A stretch of 64,000 nt of DNA from Desulfosporosinus meridiei DSM 13257 (GTDB taxonomy: Bacteria > Bacillota > Desulfitobacteriia > Desulfitobacteriales > Desulfitobacteriaceae). Where the stretch lies: the NCBI RefSeq assembly GCF_000231385.2, contig NC_018515.1, positions 2,190,501 through 2,254,500 on the forward strand. Direction: 5' to 3'. The position numbers were made by a program, and so were the translations under genes. Positions 1 to 8,218 of the stretch are shown one piece after another. The first letter of the stretch is position 1. Every line of letters starts with the position of its first letter. The notes below the pieces were generated by a model. It made no database searches, was not told where the DNA came from, and worked only from the letters and a program-made list of their open reading frames with translations.

Positions 1-1
1 C

Positions 2-406
2 CCGGATTTCAACAGCCGGGACTTTTCTAAATTGCTGAAAGGGAAAAGGGGAATGATCAAACCTTGGTTGATGAACCCTAAAAACATCTCCGGCGTAGGA
101 AATGCTTATTCTAATGAAGCTTTATTCAGTGCAGGTATACTGCCAACCCGAGGAGTTTCGACATTAGATGATGCTGAAAAAGAGAACCTATTTGATTCCT
201 TGGTCAGAATTATTAGAGATTCTATTCGCCTTGGAGGAGACATGGAGGAACCCTTTGCCGCTTGGGATGACTTTACAGGGGGATATAATCCTTACTTTAA
301 AGTTTATGATCGCACAGGGAAACCCTGCTTAGTATGTGGGGAGGATATTCAAAAGTCGGAAGTAGGGGGGCGGAATGCCTTTTTTTGCCCTCACTGTCAG
401 AAGTAG
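2..406 (+). CDS. mutM: Formamidopyrimidine-DNA glycosylase (Fpg/MutM), C-terminal part
   Basis: The reading frame is open to the left edge, so the N-terminal catalytic domain lies outside the window. What remains is the helix-two-turn-helix region (motif GVGNAYSNEALF, matching the family's GIGNIYADEALF) and a C-terminal zinc finger with two CxxC pairs (CLVCG and CPHCQK) and the conserved VGGRNAFFCP stretch. The family excises oxidised purines such as 8-oxoguanine in base-excision repair. The N-terminal proline nucleophile cannot be checked here, so Fpg and Nei-like relatives cannot be fully separated; the zinc-finger form favours Fpg. The gene ends about 60 bases before a cupin gene with its own ribosome-binding site. 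Confidence 0.85.
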   Translation, partial: PDFNSRDFSKLLKGKRGMIKPWLMNPKNISGVGNAYSNEALFSAGILPTRGVSTLDDAEKENLFDSLVRIIRDSIRLGGDMEEPFAAWDDFTGGYNPYFKVYDRTGKPCLVCGEDIQKSEVGGRNAFFCPHCQK

Positions 407-466
407 TTTTAAGCGCTGCTAATAAGATTGATCTAAAAACACAAATAATAAGTATGGAGGTAGATT

Positions 467-808
467 ATGAAGATTGAAAAAATCGCCGATAAAATTGTCT
501 ATAAAGATGATAATCTTACCAAAAAGATACTTTTTAATGAATCTCGAGTTCTGAACTTCGTTCTAAACTTTAGACCAGGACAAGGAGTCCCGCCCCACCA
601 CCATGAACAAAGTGACCTAATTATCCACGTGCTTGTCGGGCAAGGGGAAATGGGGGTAGATGGTACCATACACGAGATAACCGAAGGAGATGTTATCCAC
701 TGTAAAGGGTCTGAGGTTTTCAGCCTGAAAAACACAGGTGATAAAGACATGTCCTGTTTTGTAATATTAGCTCCTAATCCCTCAGCTGCCTATTCTATAG
801 AAGTATAA
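467..808 (+). CDS. Small single-domain cupin protein
   Basis: A 113-residue protein that is essentially one cupin beta-barrel. Cupin motif 1 is visible as PPHHHEQSDLIIHVLVGQGE (G-x5-HxH-x3/4-E type, metal-binding histidines) and motif 2 around residues 68-90, with GDVIHC. ATG follows a good ribosome-binding site (ggagg, 8 bases upstream). Small cupins of this kind bind a metal and can be isomerases, dioxygenases or ligand sensors, and nothing here decides the substrate. It stands alone between the Fpg gene and a strong terminator, so its transcription is probably separate or from the upstream gene. Confidence 0.8.
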   Translation: MKIEKIADKIVYKDDNLTKKILFNESRVLNFVLNFRPGQGVPPHHHEQSDLIIHVLVGQGEMGVDGTIHEITEGDVIHCKGSEVFSLKNTGDKDMSCFVILAPNPSAAYSIEV

Positions 809-816
809 CCACCAAT

Positions 817-860
817 AAAAACCGAGACAGAACCTTTGTTAGGTATCTGTCTCGGTTTTT
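817..860 (+). terminator. Rho-independent terminator after the cupin gene
   Basis: Inverted repeat aaaaccgagacag ... ctgtctcggttttt, 13-base arms, followed by a T run on the plus strand. It starts nine bases after the cupin stop codon. Confidence 0.9.
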
Positions 861-864
861 AAAT

Positions 865-1150
865 TTATTGAAAGCCCCAAAACATTCTTGAGAATAATAG
901 ACCCAAAAGACAGGGCGGCTTCGATCCACAGGAGCGAACCCATTGCATGGAGAGGCGGTAAAGCCCACAAGCTGACCTGGGGAAGCGGAGCCACGGGTTC
1001 ACCTCAGGTATTACCCAGAGGTTTGGCGTAGCTCCCAGGACAGCGCGTGGGCCAGCCTCGGAATGCTGAGTGAGCGGATGTGGGCGAAGTCGCCCTGCCC
1101 CGAGCGACCCCATTTTCATTCTCTGCTGGTGCTTCATAGCGCCATGGGGC
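865..1150. other. GC-rich structured intergenic island (repeat or non-coding RNA candidate)
   Basis: About 285 bases between two convergent genes are clearly richer in G and C than the surroundings and full of short self-complementary stretches, for example gggcg-aagt-cgccc near 1083 and a long-range match of cagggcg (near 911) with cgccctg (near 1091). An open frame of 90 codons on the minus strand is rich in Arg, Pro and Trp, has no ribosome-binding site I can support and looks accidental. I do not recognise RNase P RNA, tmRNA, SRP RNA or 6S RNA signatures. A dispersed intergenic repeat or a structured RNA are the two plausible readings. Confidence 0.5.
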
Positions 1151-1153
1151 TAA

Positions 1154-1456
1154 TTATTCTGCCCCATCTGTCGGCTTCAAAGGGGAAATAGCCTGTTGAC
1201 CAGAAGGGTCGCTCTTTTGACTCTGCTCTATTGAGTTTTGTTTGGATCTTAACTTAAGGCGCAGTTCCCGCCAGATTGCTAAGAGGAGCATTACTAAAGC
1301 TCCCGCAAATGTGGAACCTAAGATTACTAAGACTAAGGGCACATCCCTAGTAACCCAGAAGAGCTGAATAGTCACTAAACCAGCATTTTGAATGGCAAAC
1401 ACCGCAATGAGCAACGAACAGATAAGGGATAAGATAAGTACAAACATATGTTGCAT
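1154..1456 (-). CDS. LapA-domain (DUF1049) small membrane protein
   Basis: A 100-residue protein with two membrane segments at about residues 4-24 and 40-62, separated by the typical LapA loop (FAIQNAGLVTIQLFW followed by PLVLVILGSTFAGAL). A charged Lys/Arg and Ser/Gln tail follows and should face the cytoplasm. In Gram-negatives LapA links to lipopolysaccharide assembly; in Firmicutes the role of this small protein is unknown. The ATG at 1456 has gaggag six bases upstream on the minus strand. It is convergent with the cupin gene and appears to be monocistronic. Confidence 0.85.
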   Translation of the reverse strand: MQHMFVLILSLICSLLIAVFAIQNAGLVTIQLFWVTRDVPLVLVILGSTFAGALVMLLLAIWRELRLKLRSKQNSIEQSQKSDPSGQQAISPLKPTDGAE

Positions 1457-1671
1457 TGTCTCCTCTCTTTTGGTTAATAGTAAATTCGACCTGCAGCGTC
1501 TAATTCCTGCAATAATTTGTCATAACCCGCATATTGATATTTTTAGCTTTAGGAACCCTACGCTATGCGAAGAATTAGTTTTTGAAACAAGTTCAGTAAC
1601 TCGGTTGATCTTAACTGTGTAATTAGACCGAGAAGTGCTATACTAACATCAAACCACCGAGGAGGGAGAAA

Positions 1672-2727
1672 ATGAAGAAACTAGTATACCTAATTAGTAT
1701 ATTGCTCACCCTGGCTCTACTTAACGGATGTGCCAATAAGGGTGGCTCTGCGCCCAGTAATTCGGATGATAAACCCCAAGAAACTAAGACACTAAGCATC
1801 CAAGATTACTGTTCTTTCAAAGAAAATACAAACTACATTTATGAGGGCAAAGGAATTGAGTATGCCTCATATAACGTTATGGTAGATTATATCGAAGGAA
1901 ACCGGATTCAGACTCGTTCAAATAATGGAGGAACAGAGACGGTAAAAGTGCTGGAATTGGACAATGGAAAGCTGACCTTGCGGTTAGCCAGAGGGGAAAG
2001 CTACTTTAGAGAAAACTTACTCCAAAGCCCAAGTAACAGTGAAGAAATTCTGTTGCAAGAACCACTTGTCGTGGGAACATCATGGGTCTTGGCGGATGGA
2101 AGAAAACGTTCGATAACTAATATAGAAGCTGATATAACCACGCCTTCAGGTACTTACAAAACTCTAGAGGTGACTACCGAGGGCAAAGCGGATAAAACTC
2201 AGGACTATTATGCCCCGAATGTTGGGCTTGTAAAATCAGTTTTTACATCAGATGACTTTGTGGTCACTTCAACTTTAAGCAAACTGGAAAGTGATGTAGC
2301 TCTGAACCAAACAGTCAAATTCTATTATCCCAATAATAATGTTGATAAGCTTTATTTTGTCAGCAAAAAACTATCCTTTAAAACCAATGATTTGACGAAA
2401 GCTTCTTTTGAGAGGGCATTCAAAGAGTTGCCTAAAGGGGATGTTGCTCCAGTATTAGGTCCTAATGCTAAGATAAAGAGTCTTTACTTAAATAAAGACA
2501 ACGCAGTCTATGTTGATTTTAGTAAAGAACTAAGAGGCGAAATGATTGCCGGATCTAGTTATGAGGGTTTAATCTTGCAGAGCATCACTAATACCCTAGG
2601 AAATTATTACGGGGTGGACAAGGTTTATATTACAGTTGAAGGAAATCCCTATGCGTCTGGGCATTATGCCATGAATAAAGGTGAGTCCTTTTCCGTCGAT
2701 TTAAGTAACAGTACAGAACTTAAATAA
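1672..2727 (+). CDS. GerMN-domain lipoprotein
   Basis: Residues 1-20 are a lipoprotein signal (lipobox LLNGC, Cys20), followed by a Ser/Lys-rich linker. The middle (about 45-205) is a beta-rich region of unknown type. The C-terminal 120 residues have the GerMN pattern: KFYYPNNNVDKLYFVSKK, then ELPKGDVAPVLGPNAKIKSL, VYVDFSKEL and a final ITNTLGNYYGVDKVYITVEG. GerMN domains occur in the spore germination/sporulation protein GerM and in envelope lipoproteins. The ATG is preceded by ggaggga. It may be the first gene of a group with the SbcD/SbcC-like pair, 31 bases downstream. Confidence 0.85.
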   Translation: MKKLVYLISILLTLALLNGCANKGGSAPSNSDDKPQETKTLSIQDYCSFKENTNYIYEGKGIEYASYNVMVDYIEGNRIQTRSNNGGTETVKVLELDNGKLTLRLARGESYFRENLLQSPSNSEEILLQEPLVVGTSWVLADGRKRSITNIEADITTPSGTYKTLEVTTEGKADKTQDYYAPNVGLVKSVFTSDDFVVTSTLSKLESDVALNQTVKFYYPNNNVDKLYFVSKKLSFKTNDLTKASFERAFKELPKGDVAPVLGPNAKIKSLYLNKDNAVYVDFSKELRGEMIAGSSYEGLILQSITNTLGNYYGVDKVYITVEGNPYASGHYAMNKGESFSVDLSNSTELK

Positions 2728-2758
2728 CGATTGTTTGTACCAGATGAGGTGAGAATAA

Positions 2759-3919
2759 ATGGCTGCAAGTGTACGTTTCATACAGTGTGCTGGTTTTCGA
2801 TTTGATAGCCCCGCTTGGGATGGACCGGAGAGGTGGGCAACAGCAAGGAATCAAGATTTGTGGCAGACATTTCAGGCTCTACTATCTCTTTGCCAAGCGG
2901 AAAAAGTCGAATTTCTTTTTCTAACCGGTGATCTATTTGAACAGCAGTATGTGCGCCAGGAGACCGTCGAGGGGGTCGCAGAATTACTTGGAAAATTGGA
3001 AGGAACCAGAGTTTTCATCACTCCGGGCAGAAGAGACCCCCTTACAATATCCTCTGCTTATCGCTTGACAGTGTGGCCAAGGAATGTCCATATATTCTCA
3101 AGTGGAATTAAAAGTGTCAAACTCCCATCCCATAATCTAACAATATATGGGGCAGGCTGGACTGCATATCATCAAGAGAAGTCATTTCTGGATGATTTCA
3201 CTCCTATTAATGATACGACACTAAAGATTATGCTTCTTCACGCTGTTGTTGATTCACTCGGGACTAGCCAAGGACTTATACCCATTAAGCAAGACCAAAT
3301 ATCTGCCAGTGGGGTAAACTATTTAGCCCTCGGACATCTGGAAGGATGGAGCGGAATACAGCAGGCTGGAAAGACTATCTGGGCAGACTGTGGTGTGATA
3401 GAGGCTAGAAGTTTTGCAGACAAAGGATCTCATGGTGTGATCTTGGGAGAAATTCGAGAAGAATCCACCTGTATTGAATTTAGAGAACTGGGACAACGCT
3501 GTTACTATGAAATAAATTTAACAGTTCAGTCTCAAGAATCTCTTGCAGAAATAGCTGAAAGAGTACTCAAAGAGCTAAGCCCTGATGAACGTCAAAGAAA
3601 TTTATATAGGATTAATATCTCTGGAGACCAATTAGAGATTGAAAGGTTAGTATCTCCTTTACAGAAGCTGCTTATGGCAGAGCTTCCTTTCGTTGAAGTT
3701 ATTGCTCACGAAGAACCAGACCCAACCTATGTGGATTTGCCTAGGCCCTCTAAAGTAAATATTCAGGAAGGCTTTCCTACTCTTGCCCACATCTTTTCCG
3801 GCAAACTCCAAACAAGGTTGTCAGAAGCAGATGAATCGGAAAACAAAGAGTATTGGGGAGTCGTACAAAAAATCGGAATGACAGCACTGGGGCAGGGGCG
3901 GATAATAGATGAAGATTGA
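2759..3919 (+). CDS. SbcD/YhaO-like metallophosphoesterase with eroded active site
   Basis: 386 residues with the overall order of the SbcD/Mre11/YhaO family: a phosphoesterase domain of about 210 residues and a capping region. Active-site motifs are largely lost. Where the family has H-x-A-D-x-H-x-D, this protein has QCAGFRFD (residues 9-16), so motif I Asp and His are Gly12 and Arg14. The GNHD motif is GRRD (90-93). GDLF (Asp58), His161 and the first His of the GH motif (His193) remain, but the last His is Glu195. Family members are Mn-dependent nucleases that work with an SbcC-type ATPase; this one is probably not a nuclease. Its end overlaps the next gene by 11 bases, so the two are co-translated. 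Function is unknown. Confidence 0.8.
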   Translation: MAASVRFIQCAGFRFDSPAWDGPERWATARNQDLWQTFQALLSLCQAEKVEFLFLTGDLFEQQYVRQETVEGVAELLGKLEGTRVFITPGRRDPLTISSAYRLTVWPRNVHIFSSGIKSVKLPSHNLTIYGAGWTAYHQEKSFLDDFTPINDTTLKIMLLHAVVDSLGTSQGLIPIKQDQISASGVNYLALGHLEGWSGIQQAGKTIWADCGVIEARSFADKGSHGVILGEIREESTCIEFRELGQRCYYEINLTVQSQESLAEIAERVLKELSPDERQRNLYRINISGDQLEIERLVSPLQKLLMAELPFVEVIAHEEPDPTYVDLPRPSKVNIQEGFPTLAHIFSGKLQTRLSEADESENKEYWGVVQKIGMTALGQGRIIDED

Positions 3920-6338
3920 ACGGATTAGACTTAGTAATTTCAGAGATCTCAAGGATATCGACTGGATATTCCCCTCAGGTCCAACTCTGATAATTAATCG
4001 AGATATCAATGATCAGAAACTATTAGATGATTTGCTGATGAAACTATTCTATGAACAGGAATCTCAATTGTTGGAGAAGCAAAAAGATAATGCAGCAGCT
4101 GAGGTATGGATATCTGAGGATAATCATCACTTTGTGGTTCGTTATGAAAACATCCAAATAGACGGCCAAATAACCCAACAATTTACCTTCTTAGATGGAA
4201 ATGGGTACAAAGTTAATCTGCCAGAAAAGATGACCATTGGAGAATACTTATTTCAGGCTCGCTTGCAAGCTTTTCTGCAAGGTGGCAGAATTACTTGGCC
4301 GGAAAAAGACAGCCAGGATAACTTGTTTTTGCGAATTAATAACCTTAGCCAAGGTGGAGATGAGGATTTCTCTTTAACTAAAGTGCGAGCTTCTCTGATC
4401 GGTGCTCAAAAAAGAGTTAAAGATCAAAGAGAGAGTATGGAGTTGGTAAAGGCTGAATACGATGCCTTGCGAAATGAATGGGAGGATGCCCATCGGCAAC
4501 AAGAAGCCAATCGACTGCTCCTGATTGAGATTAAGAATTTGCAAGAAAATGAAGCCATCTTAACTGAAAAAATTGCTCTCACTCAAAAAATTCATCAACG
4601 CCTTGAATGTCTTGCTCAAAACTCAGATTATCGTGAGCTGCGCCAACTTCAAGATAAGATATGCAGAATGGAAGAACGCCAACAACGTTTAGATGAAGGT
4701 CTTAGGGCGATTTCCAGTGATGGTGCAGTTGATTGGGAGATCATAGAGAACTTTCGAGAAGAATGTATGGAATGGGCCTGCCTTCAGAAAGATGTGAGAA
4801 ATTTCACTGCAGAAATAGAAGCCCGAATAAAACTAATTGAGCAGACTCAAAGACTACTCCTTTCGTCAGGCTATCAGGGATATAGAGAAGATGAAGAACA
4901 GCAGCTCCGGAGGGTGATGGAGGAGAGAGATTCAGCTCGAGACAGGCTTGATAAACTTATCCTGCTAAGAGAAGAGTTAGATGAGCGTAAATTAGAGTAT
5001 GAAGAGGAAATCACTAAGTTATCAAAATTAATAGTTATGTCCGATGTAACTGAGGATGCTATTAACCGGATCACTAGAAAAGAAAAACAATTAAACCGCT
5101 GGCAAAGCTACAAAATATGTAATATTACGGATCAACTTTTAACTAAGCCCTTAAAGATAAAGAGTATTAATGAACGGTTATCAGCGCATCTGCTTGATTA
5201 TTACCAAAGGTATCATGTAGCAAACTATCGGGAATTCACAAGTCGGCTAGAGGAATATCAACAACAGCAAAGACAGGTAGAAAACCTAAAAAAGAGAATT
5301 GAGGAGCTGCAGGAAAAAGTCAATAAAGAACCAAAGTTGCTCAGAATCATCGATTCACGCAATGAAATCATAAAACTTGCTCTTTCGAAAGTTCAAGCGG
5401 CAGATTTTAGCGAATGGTTGAATGGCTGGTTAGCCTATCAGCAAATGAAGAAACACCGCTCAGAAGAAACAGATCAATTAAACAAGGACTTAGAACAAAA
5501 GTTAGACCTGGAAAAAAAGCTAGCAATCTGTGCTGAAGGGATGAGTGAAAATTTAAAGAACTGGGGTATTCCCTTGGGGGATCGGGAGGAAGTCCTATCA
5601 GCTATTTTAAATGTAGCCGGTCAGCTGCAAGAAAGAGATGAAGTTAAAGAGGAAGTGGCCAAGTATTTGGAGATTTTTGTCAAAAAGCTTGGGAATCGGG
5701 ATCTAGAACGACTCTCAAGAATACTTGAACCTTTAGCTGAACTCGAACGTGAACAGCGTCTTTCTAATCAGGAAAGGCTGGCAGAAATGTCCTCCTGGGA
5801 AAAAGAGCGAGTAGAAATACTCCAGCATTTAGAAGAACTTAACACACGTCTTCAGGGGGAGGAACAGGCTGCTTCTTTGTCTGTCCTTGAGAAAAGAATA
5901 GAAGTTAAAAAACGTCAATGGATAGCCTATGAAGATTTGCGCCATGCCTTAAATGATGCCCAAGCTATCTTGGATTTGTCTTGGCAAGAATGGCAAACTA
6001 AGTATGAAAAAAATCTTAGTGAAGAAAAACAATGGATTTATGAGCACTTCTTCTCCCCAAAAGGTAAATACACTGAGAATGAAACAGTGGTTAAAAGAAA
6101 TTATTTTTCCTATCGCTTGGCACTTGCTCAATTAGCCCTTCCTATAACTACTGAGGTTCCTCTATTCTTCTCAGTCGGAAAAATCTCCGAAGGAGATCAA
6201 ACCTTTTGGACAGATGCTGCAAAATATCTAAATAAGTTGGGATTAGGCAGACAAGTTTTTTTAAATACAGAGGATCCCCTGCTTGCGGAAATACTTTTAG
6301 ATCAGGGATGGTCTCCTTTTAGCTTTGCGCAAGATTAA
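3909..6338 (+). CDS. SbcC/YhaN-like coiled-coil protein lacking Walker motifs
   Basis: 809 residues with the SbcC/YhaN plan: a short N-terminal globular part beginning MKIERIRLSNFRDLKDI, a long coiled coil from about residue 150 to 715 rich in Glu, Gln, Leu and Arg, and a C-terminal globular part. In the family the region after the first strand is a P-loop (GPNEAGKST); here residues 24-40 read GPTLIINRDINDQKLLD, with no GKS/T. The C-terminal Walker B (normally LDDPF) aligns with VPLFFSVG at about 750-757, with no acidic pair, and the signature loop is not recognisable. It is likely a structural partner of the upstream protein rather than an ATPase. The reading frame is intact, which argues against a decaying pseudogene. 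Confidence 0.8.
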   Translation: MKIERIRLSNFRDLKDIDWIFPSGPTLIINRDINDQKLLDDLLMKLFYEQESQLLEKQKDNAAAEVWISEDNHHFVVRYENIQIDGQITQQFTFLDGNGYKVNLPEKMTIGEYLFQARLQAFLQGGRITWPEKDSQDNLFLRINNLSQGGDEDFSLTKVRASLIGAQKRVKDQRESMELVKAEYDALRNEWEDAHRQQEANRLLLIEIKNLQENEAILTEKIALTQKIHQRLECLAQNSDYRELRQLQDKICRMEERQQRLDEGLRAISSDGAVDWEIIENFREECMEWACLQKDVRNFTAEIEARIKLIEQTQRLLLSSGYQGYREDEEQQLRRVMEERDSARDRLDKLILLREELDERKLEYEEEITKLSKLIVMSDVTEDAINRITRKEKQLNRWQSYKICNITDQLLTKPLKIKSINERLSAHLLDYYQRYHVANYREFTSRLEEYQQQQRQVENLKKRIEELQEKVNKEPKLLRIIDSRNEIIKLALSKVQAADFSEWLNGWLAYQQMKKHRSEETDQLNKDLEQKLDLEKKLAICAEGMSENLKNWGIPLGDREEVLSAILNVAGQLQERDEVKEEVAKYLEIFVKKLGNRDLERLSRILEPLAELEREQRLSNQERLAEMSSWEKERVEILQHLEELNTRLQGEEQAASLSVLEKRIEVKKRQWIAYEDLRHALNDAQAILDLSWQEWQTKYEKNLSEEKQWIYEHFFSPKGKYTENETVVKRNYFSYRLALAQLALPITTEVPLFFSVGKISEGDQTFWTDAAKYLNKLGLGRQVFLNTEDPLLAEILLDQGWSPFSFAQD

Positions 6339-6474
6339 AATCCATGTGAAAATTAGAAAGTGGCAACTTTCCTCTATTACATTAAGTTGACAATCGAGGC
6401 AGAATAATAGAAAATAATATAGGAAGAGGTCATTTTAACGAATATAATGACTAAAATAAATTAAAGGGGGTTCT

Positions 6475-7902
6475 ATGAAAAAGGCCAGTGATTTACCATT
6501 TAAACAATACATTGATGTTTTAAAAGCTAAGATTTTCACATTACAGAATATCTCATGGAAGTCTCCAAAAGTTATAGGAGGTTCAATCCTTCTGCTGCTC
6601 TTAATGGGAAGTGGAATTGTATACCTGAACTCTACAACCTCTGCAGTTTACGTTGTTGTCAATGGAGAAAAGGTAGGTCTTCTTGAAAGTCAGCAGCAAG
6701 CGGGAGCAATGATCGATGAAATCCTCTCTGAAAAGGGAGCTCCCATAGGCGTTGCAGCTAAAACTCATGATAGTATTACCTTTTCATCTGTTAGAATAAA
6801 AAATTCCGAATATAGGGCTTTATCTAAGTCAACCTTAGAGGCAGACATCGCTTACTATGTTGACGGAGCAGCAGTAAAGGTAAATAATGAGCCTATTTTT
6901 GTTCTGGCAAAAGCTGAAGATGGAGAAAGATTGCTAAAAGAATTTCAAGAGTATTATGCTAAGCCAAGTGAAAAAAACCAAGTTGCCTCAGTCTCTTTTG
7001 AAGAAGAGGTTGAGACTGAGCCTGTGGAGGTGCCTTTAGACCAAGCACTTTCTTATGAGCAAGCTCTTGAAAAACTTAAACAGGGTAATCTGCAAAAGAT
7101 CGAATATACAATTCAGGAAAACGATTCTTGGTGGCTCATAGCGCGAAAAAACGATATGAAAACTAAAGAAGTCTTGGCAAGTAACCCCGGTGCCAACGAA
7201 GATACTATCTTAAAACTTGGCAAGAAAATAACCTTAGAAAAAGTTGCTCCTTACATAACAGTGGTTTGTGAAGGAGTTCGTACGGATATAGAAACAATTC
7301 CCTTTGATGTGGTTACCAAAACTGACTCCAGTCTCTCCAGTGGACAAACAAACGTAAAACAAGCTGGAAGTGACGGAGAAAAAGAAGTGCAGTACGCTTA
7401 CGTTCAAAAGAATGATAAAGTGGTTACCCAAACCGTCAAGGATGAAAAAGTACTAAAAACCGCAGTTTCTCAAATCATTGAAAAAGGCCCCCAACAAGTC
7501 ACAGTTGCTTATTCTCGTGGTAGCGGGAGTACTGTTTCCGGGGTATCCTGGCCATTAAGAGGGCCGATAACCTCCTACTATGGTTATCGCCATTCTGAGT
7601 TTCATACAGGAATTGACATCGATGGAGATCAAGGGGATCCCTATACTGCAGCTGCTGCCGGTAAGGTTGTAAGTGCCGGCTGGAGCGGTAATTATGGTAA
7701 TACCATTCTTATTGATCACGGCAATGGAGTGATGACACGCTATGCTCATTCCAGCAAACTACTAGTTTCTGCAGGAGCGAGGGTAACTAAAGGTCAGACC
7801 ATTGGTTTAGTTGGATCCACGGGTCGATCGACTGGTTCACATCTCCACTTTGAAGTAATCATCAATGGAGATACAACAAATCCTCTTAATTCATTGCGCT
7901 AA
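6475..7902 (+). CDS. M23 peptidase with LysM and G5-like regions
   Basis: 475 residues. One membrane anchor lies at about residues 36-52, so the rest is outside the cell. A LysM-like region follows (YTIQENDSWWLIARKNDM, about 211-250), then a G5-like stretch (about 255-345), and a LytM/M23 peptidase domain (about 355-475). The zinc ligands are present: HTGID (His377, Asp381) and SHLHFE (His456, His458), so it should be an active peptidoglycan endopeptidase. The architecture resembles Gram-positive cell-wall and sporulation (SpoIIQ-like or cortex) M23 proteins. ATG follows taaaggggg. It has its own terminator downstream. Confidence 0.9.
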   Translation: MKKASDLPFKQYIDVLKAKIFTLQNISWKSPKVIGGSILLLLLMGSGIVYLNSTTSAVYVVVNGEKVGLLESQQQAGAMIDEILSEKGAPIGVAAKTHDSITFSSVRIKNSEYRALSKSTLEADIAYYVDGAAVKVNNEPIFVLAKAEDGERLLKEFQEYYAKPSEKNQVASVSFEEEVETEPVEVPLDQALSYEQALEKLKQGNLQKIEYTIQENDSWWLIARKNDMKTKEVLASNPGANEDTILKLGKKITLEKVAPYITVVCEGVRTDIETIPFDVVTKTDSSLSSGQTNVKQAGSDGEKEVQYAYVQKNDKVVTQTVKDEKVLKTAVSQIIEKGPQQVTVAYSRGSGSTVSGVSWPLRGPITSYYGYRHSEFHTGIDIDGDQGDPYTAAAAGKVVSAGWSGNYGNTILIDHGNGVMTRYAHSSKLLVSAGARVTKGQTIGLVGSTGRSTGSHLHFEVIINGDTTNPLNSLR

Positions 7903-7925
7903 ATCATTAAAAGAAGAGAGTTTAT

Positions 7926-7968
7926 AAAGAGTTTTAGACACTTTTTTAGAGTGGCTAAGACTCTTTTT
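7926..7968 (+). terminator. Rho-independent terminator after the M23 gene
   Basis: Arms aaagagttttagacac and gtggctaagactctttt with one bulge, then a T run, starting 24 bases after the M23 stop codon. Confidence 0.85.
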
Positions 7969-8015
7969 GATTTTAAAGCCAATCCTCATAACTAGAAGAG
8001 GGATAAGCATAACCC

Positions 8016-8045
8016 TTGACAAACCAACAACTTACCTGTTATCAT
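8016..8045 (+). promoter_or_regulatory. Sigma-A-type promoter of the ehu leader
   Basis: A perfect -35 (ttgaca, 8016-8021) is followed after 18 bases by tatcat (8040-8045), five of six matches to the -10 consensus. Transcription would begin near 8052, about 165 bases before the ehuB start codon, and pass through the structured leader. Confidence 0.75.
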
Positions 8046-8051
8046 AGGGTT

Positions 8052-8149
8052 GTCAGTGGTCAAGGAGAAAACGAATTGTCACGGTAAAACGTTGAAAAGC
8101 GTTAAATAGTTATGCGTTTTCTCATTTGGGAACCTGACTGGTTCTTTTT
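8052..8149 (+). ncRNA. Terminator-ending leader RNA upstream of ehuB (riboswitch or attenuator candidate)
   Basis: From the predicted start to the terminator lie about 98 bases. They contain a nine-base stem gagaaaacg (8065-8073) with cgttttctc (8115-8123), an inner aacg/cgtt hairpin, and at the end a terminator gaacc-tgact-ggttc (8130-8144) followed by tttttat. The 5' end (gtcag, 8052-8056) could pair with the terminator loop region (ctgac), a possible alternative fold. It does not match a riboswitch class I can name. The placement, directly between promoter and transporter operon, suggests regulation by early termination. Confidence 0.5.
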
Positions 8150-8218
8150 ATTTTATACATTTATTTAGGTATAGTTTATGAAGAGAGAACCAACTTCTAT
8201 TTGGAAAGGGGATATTAC

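Noticed and set aside
865-1137. 90-codon open frame on the minus strand in the GC-rich island
   Set aside because: Odd composition (many Arg, Pro, Trp), no supported ribosome-binding site, no known family; it follows from the high GC of the island.
1392-1622. Open frame opposite the LapA gene
   Set aside because: A shadow of the LapA gene and its upstream spacer; no ribosome-binding site or family.
3909-6338. SbcC-like gene as a pseudogene
   Set aside because: The frame is intact over 809 codons, it overlaps its partner by 11 bases, and both lack the motifs in the same way.
8201-8218. Earlier TTG start for ehuB
   Set aside because: It would place the ribosome-binding site inside the gene; ATG 8219 has correct spacing and an ordinary signal peptide.
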